Positions 45,496 to 54,608 are shown, counted from the first letter of the stretch. The stretch: 62,017 nt of DNA from an uncultured Bacilli bacterium (GCA_934148535.1 CAKPDF010000008.1:1-62017), one strand, 5' to 3'. Notes: generated from the sequence alone by a model not told the origin. Numbers and translations are program-made.

Positions 45496-46680
45496 TTAAC
45501 TATCAATATCTATTTTCTGAATTTCTCCAACATCTTCTATTGCTTTAACAAATATTTTAATATATACACTACTGCCTTTATCAACACTACTAATAATATC
45601 TGTGTCTTTAATTTTTATAATATCTTTATTATCAGAAATAAGTTTATTTTTCCCAATTTCTATTGCATGCTCTATAGCCTCATCATATGTATAAATATTA
45701 GAAATTATTTCTGCTTCATATTGAAGTTCTTTATCAAAAGAAATATTAATTAAATTATTATTAAATATAACCTTCTTCTTAGTATTAAAAGTATGATATT
45801 TCTTAAATTGAAATAGATTTATTTTCTTATTTAAAAAATTAATAACATATACTTTCTTTTTTTTACCAGTGAGTTTTTCCTCATAATAAGTGTATGGAAA
45901 ATTAACCTCTACCATATACCATACTTCTCCCAATACTCTACCTTTAGCCATAGTCATAGTACTACTACCATCTGGTTTAGTAATATATCCAGAAATGACA
46001 ACATCTCCACTTCTTACATATTCATTAGGTTTCTTTACTTTTTCACCTGCTGTAGCGTCCACTTCATATAAAACACAATTTTTCTTGGTAATAATACTTT
46101 GATATTGATATACTTCAGATTCACTGTTAAGTTTTCTTTCTTCAACTCTTACTATATATTTTGTCCCACTGACAGTTATTTCTATCCATTCTAATCTATC
46201 TTTATTATTCTCTATAATTTTATTCTCAATTTCTTCTAATTGTTTATAATTTTTTTTAATATTATATTTTTTAATACCATATCTATCTAATTCATCCATA
46301 ACTAAATTTCTAATCTTAGAAGAAGAATGAATAACATCAATACTAAAAATAAAGTTTGATAATAATATAATTATACTTATTCCTATACATATAAAAATCA
46401 TTAATATATAGTTTTTCTTTAAAAAGTCCTTAAACTTAAGACTACCATATCTTTTAGTTATTTTAATATCATATATAGATTTATATTTAATTAATTCTAA
46501 ATAGTCATCATATTTTAAAATCAATAATACATTATGATAATCTAAATAAGTTAACTTTATAACATTGATATGGTTTTTCATGATTACTCTTTTTATATAA
46601 TTATGAATATTTTTACCTGTTACTTTTACTTCAACAATTCTATCAAATTTACTACCAATAGTATTTTTCATGAGTACCAC
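45496..46680 (-). CDS. yqfD: sporulation protein YqfD
   Basis: The 394-residue protein has one N-terminal membrane segment (near residue 95, ILMIFICIGISIIILLSNFIF) and the YqfD pattern: VEVKVTGKNIHNYIKRV at the start, ELDRYGIKKYNIKKN, VEVDATAGEKVKKPNEYVRSGDVVISG (similar to a periplasmic adaptor domain), and the C-terminal IDIDS end. YqfD is made in the mother cell and affects cortex and envelope assembly. Directly downstream of yqfC, the conserved pair of spore-formers. Confidence 0.87.
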   Translation of the reverse strand: MVLMKNTIGSKFDRIVEVKVTGKNIHNYIKRVIMKNHINVIKLTYLDYHNVLLILKYDDYLELIKYKSIYDIKITKRYGSLKFKDFLKKNYILMIFICIGISIIILLSNFIFSIDVIHSSSKIRNLVMDELDRYGIKKYNIKKNYKQLEEIENKIIENNKDRLEWIEITVSGTKYIVRVEERKLNSESEVYQYQSIITKKNCVLYEVDATAGEKVKKPNEYVRSGDVVISGYITKPDGSSTMTMAKGRVLGEVWYMVEVNFPYTYYEEKLTGKKKKVYVINFLNKKINLFQFKKYHTFNTKKKVIFNNNLINISFDKELQYEAEIISNIYTYDEAIEHAIEIGKNKLISDNKDIIKIKDTDIISSVDKGSSVYIKIFVKAIEDVGEIQKIDIDS

Positions 46681-46707
46681 CTATAAAAATATATGTAAAT
46701 AATTATA

Positions 46708-46944
46708 TTATATATCTAACCTTATAACATTTCCCATTATAATAATTTCTTCATCTAACATTTTTGATATTACTAAATTATCACCAATAATCTTAGTAAT
46801 TCCATCTTTATGTTTAATTTTAATTTCTTTATCAGAGAAATCTTTTACTTCTTCATAATTAATAATATCTAAATAGTTCTTTTTAATAATTATTTTATAT
46901 TCTTTATCCACTAAATAATTATCAATTCTATCAAAAATTTTCAA
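46708..46944 (-). CDS. yqfC: sporulation protein YqfC
   Basis: The 78-residue protein is a small YabP/YqfC-type beta-strand protein (YLDIINYEEVKDFSDKEIKIKHKDG). It pairs with YqfD downstream, the typical order yqfC-yqfD. TTG at 46944 is the likely start, seven bases after AAGGTGAT; the GTG given by the longest frame is inside that site. Confidence 0.82.
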   Translation of the reverse strand: MKIFDRIDNYLVDKEYKIIIKKNYLDIINYEEVKDFSDKEIKIKHKDGITKIIGDNLVISKMLDEEIIIMGNVIRLDI

Positions 46945-47099
46945 TATAATCACCTTATTTTATCATATGAAAAAGATTTATTTTGTTGATTATATAATAT
47001 TACAATACATAACTATATATCTTATACTGTTATTACTTATAATTGGTTAAGATTAAAATCTTTATGTTCTAAATTTGTTTTTTATTACTCATATATATT

Positions 47100-47345
47100 A
47101 TGACTTAATGTAATAAACATCTCATCAACTGCTTTATGTAGATTGCAATATATCATTCTAAAGATATTTCTATAATGCATGAATATCCTTCTTCAATAAA
47201 ATCTTCTAGGTGAAATGTTTTTATTAAGAGATATTTAAGAATTTCAGGATTTTTGTGGATTATGTAACTTAGGAACTTATCAAAGTTTGGTGATATAAAC
47301 TACATACAAAAATCACTTTCACTTTCTTTGTCAAATTTTTTTGAA
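47100..47345 (-). pseudogene. remnant of an Rpn/PD-(D/E)XK transposase-like gene
   Basis: On the minus strand the frame reads KKFDKESESDFCM, a stop, then FISPNFDKFLSYIIHKNP and EILKYLLIKTFHLEDF before another stop. The pattern resembles the N-terminal helix region of the Rpn family gene at 35.2 kb. The gap between yqfC and the first prolyl-deacylase gene (754 bases) holds this remnant, a 15-base dispersed motif at 47001-47015 and the start of a direct repeat; I see nothing else. Confidence 0.55.
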
Positions 47346-47394
47346 TATTCTTTTGGTATTTTTTTATACTTTATTTTTAATTCCTCCTTATAAT

Positions 47395-47443
47395 TTTTTG
47401 TAAGGGGCAAGAGTAATTTTTGAAGGCAAGCCCCTTACAAAAA
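47395..47443. repeat. 14-bp perfect inverted repeat at the edge of repeat copy 1
   Basis: TTTTTGTAAGGGGC and GCCCCTTACAAAAA flank a 21-base centre. T residues lie on the 5' side and A on the 3' side of the stem, so it is not an intrinsic terminator. In copy 2 the left arm is altered (GTAAGGAGAC) but the right arm (49532-49545) is intact. Confidence 0.7.
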
Positions 47444-47646
47444 GCACTATACCATACTATGAAAAAAGGTGCAAATCGTCATTTTTTAAAATTGGAAGGC
47501 TAAAAATAACCAATTTTTAAAATCTATTAGGATGATTTTTAAAATGTGAATAACTAAAACTATTAAATTTTTAAAATCCGACTGATTTAGGTATTCAGTT
47601 TTTTAAAAAGTGTAAAATTGAAAAAATTACTTAAAATAATAAAAAA

Positions 47647-47682
47647 CTATAAAGTAGACCTCATTTTCTATTTACTTTATAG
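47647..47682 (-). terminator. intrinsic terminator after the first prolyl-deacylase-like gene
   Basis: A perfect 10-bp stem (CTATAAAGTA / TACTTTATAG) followed by six T residues on the minus strand, 17 bases after the stop codon. The matching terminator of copy 2 lies at 49748-49785. Confidence 0.85.
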
Positions 47683-47698
47683 GTTATGTTTTATAATT

Positions 47699-48193
47699 TC
47701 AATTATCAATCTTTACAATATTAACTATATTACCATGTTCTTTTATTATATTAATTAAATCATTAACTTTAATCCATATAGTAGCAGTGTTATCATTAGG
47801 ATGAATTCCAATTATACTATTATCATATACAAAATCTTTATCTAGATAGAACGATACTTTTAAGTCTTTATCATTTAATAGTCCTAAGGGCGTAACTGCT
47901 CCAGGTATTAAACCTAATATATTCATCAAATCTTCTTCACTAGCAAAGCTAAGATTTCTTGTATTATTACTTTTTCTAAACTCTTTTAAATTTACTTTCT
48001 TATTTCCTTTTACTGTTATTAAATAATAATTTCTTTTTTTATCATCACGTACAAAAAGATTTTTAGCATTACTCTCAGGATAAGGAATATTTATTATTGA
48101 TAAATCAGCCATATTAAATACAGCTTTATGTTCTGTTATTTCATACCAAATATTTTTACTTTTAATAAATTCATATATTTGTTCTTTATTCAT
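47699..48193 (-). CDS. YbaK/PrdX-like prolyl-tRNA editing protein, copy 1
   Basis: The 164-residue protein has the YbaK/ProX fold pattern of the PrdX type: YEITEHKAVFNMADL, KNLFVRDDKKRNYYLITVKGNKKVNLKEF and GLIPGAVTPLGLLND. Such free-standing editing proteins hydrolyse tRNA-Pro wrongly charged with Ala or Cys. It is almost identical to the copy at 49801-50295 (two residue differences: Tyr/His near residue 17, Ile/Lys near residue 33). A terminator follows directly. Confidence 0.85.
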   Translation of the reverse strand: MNKEQIYEFIKSKNIWYEITEHKAVFNMADLSIINIPYPESNAKNLFVRDDKKRNYYLITVKGNKKVNLKEFRKSNNTRNLSFASEEDLMNILGLIPGAVTPLGLLNDKDLKVSFYLDKDFVYDNSIIGIHPNDNTATIWIKVNDLINIIKEHGNIVNIVKIDN

Positions 48194-48195
48194 AT

Positions 48196-48260
48196 ATTAA
48201 TTCTCCTTCTGCAAAATAATTAATTATACTTTATTCCTTAATTTCATATATATAATACCA
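48196..48260 (-). pseudogene. 3' remnant of a GNAT acetyltransferase gene
   Basis: Just upstream of the first prolyl-deacylase gene, the minus strand reads YIYMKLRNKV and a stop, matching the end (LYMKLKNKV) of the intact acetyltransferase at 50732-51184 and its 3' flank. A degenerate copy of the same flank lies near 54690-54730. Confidence 0.5.
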
Positions 48261-48419
48261 TTAATTATAACAGCATTCTCACTACTTTGCTTAACCTCCA
48301 AATCCAAATAAATTGTTGCTTTCATATTTCTTCAATGATTTATAAAAAAACATAATTGTTTATATCTTCTCACTTGCTTGATTATATACACTATATTTTT
48401 TTAATGTCAATCCCATGTA

Positions 48420-49427
48420 TTATTCATTGCTTTCTAATACTTTTTCAACTTCACTAATTAATTGCTCCTTATTTGGAATATAGTAAGTATAAGTAGATGC
48501 AAATATATTATTAGATAAACCACCTAAAGCATATTCTAAGGCTACCTTATCTTTTTCAGCACATAAGATTATTCCAATAGGTTTACCATCTTCTTCAATA
48601 TTAACAACATTTTCATAATAATTTAAATATAAATTCATTTGCCCAATATTTTCGGCTTTTAGTTTATTCATTTTTAAGTCAATAAGAACATAAGATTTTA
48701 AAAACTTATTATAGAAAACCATATCTACATAATAATCTGTATTATTTAGTGTTATTCTTTGTTGTACTCCAACAAACATAAAACCTTTTCCTAATTCAAG
48801 TAAAAAATCTTCAATATGTCGTATTAACTTATATTCTAAATCTTTTTCTAAAATTGGTTTTGGCTCTTTTAAACCTAAAAATTCAAATACATAAGGTTGT
48901 TTTACTATATCACTTGGTTTATTTAAAACTTGTCCTTGTTTTGATAATTCTAATACTTTTTCTTTATTTACCTTGCCATCAGATAAGAGTAACCTTTCAA
49001 ATAGTGATGTATCAAGTTGTCTTTGTAATTCTCTAACAGACCAATTTGAATTAATACATTCTTTCTCATAAAAGTTTCTTTTATCATCATCTTTTATTGT
49101 TATTAACTCAATGTAATGCGACCAACTTAATGATTCACTAATTTTATTATAATCAGAATAAGTATTATAAAACCATCTCATATAAGTTAAATTAGTATAT
49201 GAATAACCTTTTCCTAGAAGCTTAGTTAATTCTTTAGATAAACCTTTTAAAACTTCTTTTCCGTACTCTAGTCTGTTATTATCTTCATTTTCGTGTTTAA
49301 CAATAATTCTTCCTATATTCCAATAAACATAAGTTATAGACTTATTTATTTCCTTTGTTAAATTGTTTCTAGCTTCATTAACCATATTAGTTATTTCTAC
49401 AGCCATTGTATTATTCTTTTCTAACAT
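48420..49427 (-). CDS. DUF1016 / YhcG-type PD-(D/E)XK nuclease protein
   Basis: The 335-residue protein has the N-terminal DUF1016 region (INKSITYVYWNIGRIIVKHE, YGKEVLKGLSKELT, LSWSHYIELITIKDDDKRNFY) and a C-terminal nuclease domain with VDMVFYNKFLKSYVLIDLKMNK, giving the Asp and Asp-x-Lys of a PD-(D/E)XK site, and GQMNLYLNYYE. The family is common in restriction and mobile islands; its function is not settled. The start at 49427 follows AAAGGAGATTTT. It lies between the two 0.8 kb direct repeats, and a 24-base palindrome sits just upstream. Confidence 0.85.
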   Translation of the reverse strand: MLEKNNTMAVEITNMVNEARNNLTKEINKSITYVYWNIGRIIVKHENEDNNRLEYGKEVLKGLSKELTKLLGKGYSYTNLTYMRWFYNTYSDYNKISESLSWSHYIELITIKDDDKRNFYEKECINSNWSVRELQRQLDTSLFERLLLSDGKVNKEKVLELSKQGQVLNKPSDIVKQPYVFEFLGLKEPKPILEKDLEYKLIRHIEDFLLELGKGFMFVGVQQRITLNNTDYYVDMVFYNKFLKSYVLIDLKMNKLKAENIGQMNLYLNYYENVVNIEEDGKPIGIILCAEKDKVALEYALGGLSNNIFASTYTYYIPNKEQLISEVEKVLESNE

Positions 49428-49444
49428 AAAATCTCCTTTCTTAA

Positions 49445-49468
49445 ATTCTTCAGACACGTCTGAAGAAT
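49445..49468. promoter_or_regulatory. perfect palindrome upstream of the DUF1016 gene
   Basis: ATTCTTCAGAC and GTCTGAAGAAT form an 11-bp perfect inverted repeat with a two-base centre, 17 bases before the start codon and next to the ribosome-binding site. It could be an operator or a leader hairpin that hides translation signals. Confidence 0.55.
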
Positions 49469-49747
49469 ATTAATTTCCTAACCACTAGTTGGAATTTTTT
49501 GTAAGGAGACAAGAGTAATTTTTGAAGGCAAGCCCCTTACAAAAAGCACTATACCATACTATGAAAAAAGGTACAAATTGACAATTTTTAAAATTGGAAG
49601 GCTAAAAATAACCATTTTTTAAAATCTACTAAGAGGATTTTTAAAATGTGAATAACTACACCTATTCAATTTTTAAAATCTAACTGATTTAGATATTCAG
49701 TTTTTAAAAAAGTGTAAAATTAAAAAAAATACTTAAAATAATAAAAA

Positions 49748-49785
49748 CCTATAAAGTGACCTCATTTTCTGATTTACTTTATAGG
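49748..49785 (-). terminator. intrinsic terminator after the second prolyl-deacylase-like gene
   Basis: CCTATAAAGT / ACTTTATAGG, a perfect 10-bp stem shifted by one base relative to copy 1, followed by T-rich sequence on the minus strand. Confidence 0.8.
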
Positions 49786-49800
49786 TTATGTTTTATAATT

Positions 49801-50295
49801 TCAATTATCAATCTTTACAATATTAACTATATTACCATGTTCTTTTATTATATTAATTAAATCATTAACTTTAATCCATATAGTAGCAGTGTTATCATTA
49901 GGATGAATTCCAATTATACTATTATCATATACAAAATCTTTATCTAGATAGAACGATACTTTTAAGTCTTTATCATTTAATAGTCCTAAGGGCGTAACTG
50001 CTCCAGGTATTAAACCTAATATATTCATCAAATCTTCTTCACTAGCAAAGCTAAGATTTCTTGTATTATTACTTTTTCTAAACTCTTTTAAATTTACTTT
50101 CTTATTTCCTTTTACTGTTATTAAATAATAATTTCTTTTTTTATCATCACGTACAAAAAGATTTTTAGCATTACTCTCAGGATAAGGAATATTTATCTTT
50201 GATAAATCAGCCATATTAAATACAGCTTTATGTTCTGTTATTTCATGCCAAATATTTTTACTTTTAATAAATTCATATATTTGTTCTTTATTCAT
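49801..50295 (-). CDS. YbaK/PrdX-like prolyl-tRNA editing protein, copy 2
   Basis: Same 164-residue family as the copy at 47.7 kb. It differs at two codons (TAT to CAT; ATA to AAG). The three changed bases all alter the protein. Both copies have full-length frames and normal motifs, so both may be active. The gene is followed by its own terminator and lies 19 bases downstream of a small unknown gene. Confidence 0.85.
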   Translation of the reverse strand: MNKEQIYEFIKSKNIWHEITEHKAVFNMADLSKINIPYPESNAKNLFVRDDKKRNYYLITVKGNKKVNLKEFRKSNNTRNLSFASEEDLMNILGLIPGAVTPLGLLNDKDLKVSFYLDKDFVYDNSIIGIHPNDNTATIWIKVNDLINIIKEHGNIVNIVKIDN

Positions 50296-50314
50296 ATATT
50301 AATTTTCCTATTAC

Positions 50315-50701
50315 TTAATATAATAAATGGCAGATGCTCTTTTTTCCATCAAACATCCCTATTCTTATATTATTTGCTTTAATATAATCTATAATTTCTT
50401 CTTTATTAATAGTTCCAATCTGAGTAATTTGATTATTGCTATCGTAAGTTATATCCTTTATATAATCAATAAATGGAAATCTATCGTATAAATATATTAT
50501 ATCATTCATATAATAAACTTTTTTATCATAAATACAATCACTATCATAATTACTTTCTACCCAAGAAATCACTTTATTAAAATCTCCAACATCAAAATAA
50601 GTATTATCTTTTTTTACTAAAATACCACTTTTGTCATATTTAACCTCAATACCTAATAAATAATTAACATCTTTAATCTTTATTCTTTTTTCAATAACCA
50701 T
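50315..50701 (-). CDS. hypothetical protein, 128 residues
   Basis: I do not recognise this protein. It looks soluble and beta-rich, with many Tyr, Asp and Ile residues (YLGIEVKYDKSGILVKKDN; YMNDIIYLYDRFPFIDYI) and a Cys near the end (KKSICHLLY). It is the middle gene of a run of small accessory genes (acetyltransferase, this gene, deacylase), all on the minus strand with short gaps. Confidence 0.5.
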   Translation of the reverse strand: MVIEKRIKIKDVNYLLGIEVKYDKSGILVKKDNTYFDVGDFNKVISWVESNYDSDCIYDKKVYYMNDIIYLYDRFPFIDYIKDITYDSNNQITQIGTINKEEIIDYIKANNIRIGMFDGKKSICHLLY

Positions 50702-50731
50702 ATACTATCTCTCCTTCTACAAAATAATTTA

Positions 50732-51184
50732 TTATACCTTATTTTTTAATTTCATATATAGAATAGGATAAGGATTACCTTGTTCGTCTAATTCTGTTCT
50801 TTTATAAGTGGTAAAGCCCATATATTCATAAAATTCTTTGGCATTTATATTTTGTTCATTTACAGTCAACTCATTAATATTATGTTTATTTATTCCGTAG
50901 TTTAATAATTGCTTACTTATTCCCTTACCTCTTTCATTGTTTTGTATAAATAACATTTCTAACCTTTTCTTTTCTATTCCCATAAATGCAATAGGTATAT
51001 TATCTTTATTCTTTACAATTACTAAATGAGCTACATTAATTAATGCTTGCGGTACATATTTTTTTATATTTTTAATTTCATCAGATGATAAAAATTTATG
51101 AGTTGCAATTACAGAACTTTCCCATACTTCTAATAATTCATTTATCAATGTTGCATTTCTATCTCTAACTTCAATAATTTTCAT
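50732..51184 (-). CDS. GNAT-family N-acetyltransferase (YjaB-like)
   Basis: The 150-residue protein shows the GNAT core: VWESSVIATHKFLSSDEI at the start, HLVIVKNKDNIPIAFMGIE, LEMLFIQNNERGKGISKQLLNYG (the acetyl-CoA-binding Arg/Gln-x-x-Gly-x-Gly/Ala loop reads NNERGKGIS) and NAKEFYEYMGF. This pattern is that of YjaB-like acetyltransferases. The acceptor is not known. It ends 3 bases before the frameshifted acetyltransferase gene upstream starts its neighbour unit, and 30 bases after it comes the 128-residue gene. Confidence 0.85.
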   Translation of the reverse strand: MKIIEVRDRNATLINELLEVWESSVIATHKFLSSDEIKNIKKYVPQALINVAHLVIVKNKDNIPIAFMGIEKKRLEMLFIQNNERGKGISKQLLNYGINKHNINELTVNEQNINAKEFYEYMGFTTYKRTELDEQGNPYPILYMKLKNKV

Positions 51185-51187
51185 ATT

Positions 51188-51942
51188 TTACCTCTTTTCA
51201 TTGTAAGTATATATGCAATAACTACCATAATATTTAAAACCAACTTTTTTTGCTAATTCAACAGAAATTAAATTTGCTGCACCCCAACTTATATTTAAAT
51301 TTCTGTTAATACACATTAATATTAAATATGAAGCCAAAGCAGTACCTATTCCTTTTTGCTTAAATTTCTCATCAACCTTTATATTAACCTCAATCCCATT
51401 TTTATAAACAATATTGGATGACGCAACTCCAATAATTTTATTATCAGTAACGCAGAAACAACCAACCCCATTTTCCTGATAATTATTAGTTATATTAATA
51501 AATTTATTTGCTTTTATCTCATCAACAATTGTATTATTTATTTCAATTATTTTATAATTTGAATCTAATTTGTTTATATATTGTTCCAATTTTTCTGAAT
51601 CAAAATTAGTTTCTTTATAAAAAGAATATCTATTTTTTTCATTAAAATAATTAGAAAATCCTTTCTTAATAATTGCTTTATTAACATTATCAGGGATAAT
51701 TTTATATTCTTTCAATTCATATAATATGTCTCTTAAAATTTTTTTAACCGTGCCACTAATAAAGCAATAAGAGTTAATTATTAAAATAGCAAATTTAGGA
51801 TTCATCAAATCATCTACATAAGCTGTCCCATAATACCTTCCAAAACGGTTTTACCCATATAAAATCTTATATCATCAAATAAATAAGCAATTTTATTTAA
51901 ATCTTTTATTTTAGTTATTTTAATTAAATATTTAAAATTCAT
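51188..51942 (-). pseudogene. frameshifted GNAT acetyltransferase (ZmaR-like family)
   Basis: Two frames join to one protein. From ATG at 51942 (after TTAGGAGTG) it reads KIKDLNKIAYLFDDIRFYMG and KTVLEG; near 51835 one base is missing; the next frame continues YYGTAYVDDLMNPKFAILII and on to CFCVTDNKIIGVASS ... FKQKGIGTALASYLILMCIN, the GNAT acetyl-CoA loop, then GWGAANLISVELAKKVGF-like end. The layout recalls the zwittermicin-resistance (ZmaR) acetyltransferases. The 3' part alone (206 residues from 51808) still has the complete catalytic core, so residual activity is possible. Confidence 0.75.
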
Positions 51943-52056
51943 AAATCTACACTCCTAATAATAAATTAATTTTATCAATATAAACATTATAACAAAAAAT
52001 AGTTAGTAATAAATATTAACTAACTATAAGTATAACATAAAATATAAAATAAATAA

Positions 52057-52902
52057 TTATTTTCTTGGACCTCTATCATTTTTTTGTTTATTAAACATAT
52101 CAACAAAATAATTATAAAAATCATTGAATGATACATTTTTCTCTGCTCCAAGAATTTCACTAGAACTAATATTAGTATTATATTTTAAGTATGGAGCAAA
52201 GGCTTCTATTCCTTTTCCAAACAATAAATCCATTTTTACCTTAGGATATCTATTATTTATAGCTTGTCTAAATTGTATCATAGCATTTTCTTCCAAAGCA
52301 ACCTCTTTTATTTTTTCAATTATAAGTGGCTTATCAACATTGGCTATCCTACCACTTTCTTTTTGTCTAGCTTTAACAGATTTCATACCAGGCAACTCTA
52401 ACATTTTATGAATAAGTTCACCAAAAAATAAATTTTCCAACGTTTCTCTTATCTGAAAATCAGTAGAATATAAGATTGGATTAAATTCATCATAATCTAA
52501 TCCATCATGAACTTCTTCATACATTTTTTCACCTTGACTTTCAGTAGTACTAATTAATTGAAAAGCAAGCATTTCAAGAGTTGATATTAATTCTGGTGTT
52601 GCCTTTAGTTGATCCATTTTATATTGTCTAAAGTTCTGATCATTATCTAATAAATTCATAAATCCATCAAATAAATCTATAGCCTGTTCTAAAGAATTTG
52701 TTCCCTTTGATTCAACAAATTTACCAAATACACCTCTAGTTCCATATCTTAAAACTTCTTCCATAGCATAGATATGTAAGATTGATAACTTACTTATTTC
52801 CTCATCATATAATTTTTGAGCATTATCTCTAAATTCTTCTTCCGAATTATATTTCATCATAAATTCATAAATTTTCTTTGATTGTTCTTCATTAAAATTC
52901 AT
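52057..52902 (-). CDS. hypothetical protein, 281 residues
   Basis: I do not recognise this protein. It is predicted soluble and helical, acidic in the middle (LIDLFDGFMNLLDNDQNFR-like segments), without signal peptide or known motif. The start at 52902 (MNFNEEQ) is fixed by AAAGGAGGTTTTGAA directly upstream; the longer frame adds 23 residues ahead of it. It stands alone with a 250-base gap on its left, in which only the end of an acetyltransferase pseudogene and A/T-rich sequence are seen. Confidence 0.6.
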   Translation of the reverse strand: MNFNEEQSKKIYEFMMKYNSEEEFRDNAQKLYDEEISKLSILHIYAMEEVLRYGTRGVFGKFVESKGTNSLEQAIDLFDGFMNLLDNDQNFRQYKMDQLKATPELISTLEMLAFQLISTTESQGEKMYEEVHDGLDYDEFNPILYSTDFQIRETLENLFFGELIHKMLELPGMKSVKARQKESGRIANVDKPLIIEKIKEVALEENAMIQFRQAINNRYPKVKMDLLFGKGIEAFAPYLKYNTNISSSEILGAEKNVSFNDFYNYFVDMFNKQKNDRGPRK

Positions 52903-53024
52903 TTCAAAACCTCCTTTTTTCAAGAGAGTATTATATACCATAATAATTAAAAAGTCAAACTTATATATCAAATTTGCAATTACAAGTAAATACTCTTAGT
53001 TTTAACTCACTAGTTTTATTAGTA

Positions 53025-53933
53025 TCATCTATTATATCTTTTTTTCTTTGATAAACTATAACTTTCTATTTGCTTTTTTGGTGGTAAATACTTATCAAAA
53101 TTATTTATATCCAAGTTACAATTTTCATAAGCTTGTTTTACATTTTCTCTATATTGAGCGTTTCTGTGTGCTCTTAAAATTTTGGTATATATCAAATCTT
53201 GATCTAGTTCTCCAATTTCGTAACGATCTTCTTCAAAATAATGAGATATAGTTCCATCCATATGAGCTTTATATATTCTTTGCTCGATATCATAATCTAT
53301 ATTAGGCAAATCTTCTCTTTCAATTTGGAAACCCATAAAGTCGTGATAATAATCACCCTTTTCATTTCTTTTTAAAGGGTAGTGCTTAGTTAGATAATCA
53401 AGATAGTCAACTTGTGCGTTTATACTATAATCATTATTTTGCATTAATGTATGAATCTTTATATCATAAAAATCACTTCTATGCTTATTAATAAAATCTA
53501 TTAAGTCTTGGAGCGTCGGAAAAGTTTCTTTGGTCAGCATTATTTTTAAAGTTATTTTTGATTTAAAATCTTTCTGATTCGGCAATTGCATAGGTCCATA
53601 ATATGATATTCTGATTATATCTACAATACCATCTAATTGTTTTACTACTTCTGGAAAATCATAATTCGTAAATATCTTCAAAAAATAACCTGACTCTTTA
53701 ATCATTTTTGCTATTTCTACTACTTGAGGATGCAAAGTTGGTTCTCCTCCATTAAGTGCAATAGTTTTAATATTGTTTTCATTTGCAAATTTTAATATAT
53801 CTTTTACTGTCTCTATATCTATAAAAAATTTATAATTTTTATAATATTTACGATTAGGTCTATCAATGCAAAAAGCACAGTTTCTATTACATTCTTTTGT
53901 TAAAATAATTAAAAGTTTATCAGTATGTTTCAT
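53025..53933 (-). CDS. radical-SAM domain protein
   Basis: The 302-residue protein has the cluster motif ILTKECNRNCAFCIDRP (CxxxCxxC, residues about 15-22), then ALNGGEPTLHP (the SAM-binding GGE) and a TIM-barrel core with IFTNYDF and IRISYYGPM. No C-terminal extra Fe-S (SPASM) cluster is seen; the tail is basic. The substrate is unknown. It is alone between unrelated accessory genes. Confidence 0.82.
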   Translation of the reverse strand: MKHTDKLLIILTKECNRNCAFCIDRPNRKYYKNYKFFIDIETVKDILKFANENNIKTIALNGGEPTLHPQVVEIAKMIKESGYFLKIFTNYDFPEVVKQLDGIVDIIRISYYGPMQLPNQKDFKSKITLKIMLTKETFPTLQDLIDFINKHRSDFYDIKIHTLMQNNDYSINAQVDYLDYLTKHYPLKRNEKGDYYHDFMGFQIEREDLPNIDYDIEQRIYKAHMDGTISHYFEEDRYEIGELDQDLIYTKILRAHRNAQYRENVKQAYENCNLDINNFDKYLPPKKQIESYSLSKKKRYNR

Positions 53934-54029
53934 AAAATCACCCTTTGTTGTTACCTAATATAATAGCATTAACCATAACATTTGTCTATTTCTTCGTTGA
54001 TTAAAATAAATTATTTTAAAAATGATATT

Positions 54030-54608
54030 TTATTTTAAAAAGTCATATATTTGTTGCCAATCATTAAAATTTTCTATTTTATTATTAAGAGTTTTATTAT
54101 TACCAATCATCACTGTTGGAATTTCTGCACTAGATACACTTAAACAATTACTAATACTATCATCAATTAATAAATCAATATCATGTTCCAAACATACTTT
54201 CTTTTTATTCCTTGCATTAACAATTAGCTTATCATAACATATATTATATTTATCTAACCATAATTTACTTTGCAAATATGGATTATCATGAAACTCACTA
54301 TCCCTTGCTGTAATAATATATATTTCGTTTCCAGCATTATGTAATTGTTTAATCACATTTACACAATATGGTCTAGGAATAGCATTATTTGTAATTTCTT
54401 CTTGTATTGTACCTAAAAAAAACTTTAATTCCTCATAGGTAAAATTAAATTTTCTTTGATAAAAACTTCCATTATTATGTTTATCATTTATTTCTAAATC
54501 ATCATTTACAATATTTTTATTAAGACTTTCTGCATATTTAAATACTGCTTTAGTCATTTCTTCTTTTATATCAGTTAAAGTATCATCTATATCTATACCT
54601 ATTCTCAT
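54030..54608 (-). CDS. HAD-superfamily 5'-nucleotidase-like phosphatase (NT5C/YqfW type)
   Basis: The 192-residue protein begins MRIGIDIDDTLTDIKEE, the DxDxT motif I of HAD phosphatases, has IITARDSEF (motif II), and DIDLLIDDSISNC with the acidic motif IV; motif III Lys is probably in NARNKKKVC. The family includes YqfW-like and 5'(3')-deoxyribonucleotidases. The start at 54608 follows TTAAGGTGAT. Substrate not determined. Confidence 0.8.
   Translation of the reverse strand: MRIGIDIDDTLTDIKEEMTKAVFKYAESLNKNIVNDDLEINDKHNNGSFYQRKFNFTYEELKFFLGTIQEEITNNAIPRPYCVNVIKQLHNAGNEIYIITARDSEFHDNPYLQSKLWLDKYNICYDKLIVNARNKKKVCLEHDIDLLIDDSISNCLSVSSAEIPTVMIGNNKTLNNKIENFNDWQQIYDFLK

Larger units (their letters stand above)
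47392..48205. repeat. 0.8 kb direct repeat, copy 1
   Basis: Matches 49493-50307 with an almost constant offset of 2,102 bases. It contains a 49-base inverted repeat, about 300 bases of non-coding DNA (roughly one difference per ten bases between copies), a terminator and a prolyl-tRNA deacylase-like gene (only three differences in 495 bases). Confidence 0.9.
49493..50307. repeat. 0.8 kb direct repeat, copy 2
   Basis: Second copy of the unit at 47392-48205, in the same orientation. Non-coding part diverged, coding part nearly identical. With copy 1 it brackets the DUF1016 nuclease gene. Confidence 0.9.

Noticed and set aside
47392..50307. A composite transposon around the DUF1016 gene
   Set aside because: The repeats carry a tRNA-editing gene and no transposase, and no target duplication is visible; a segmental duplication fits better.
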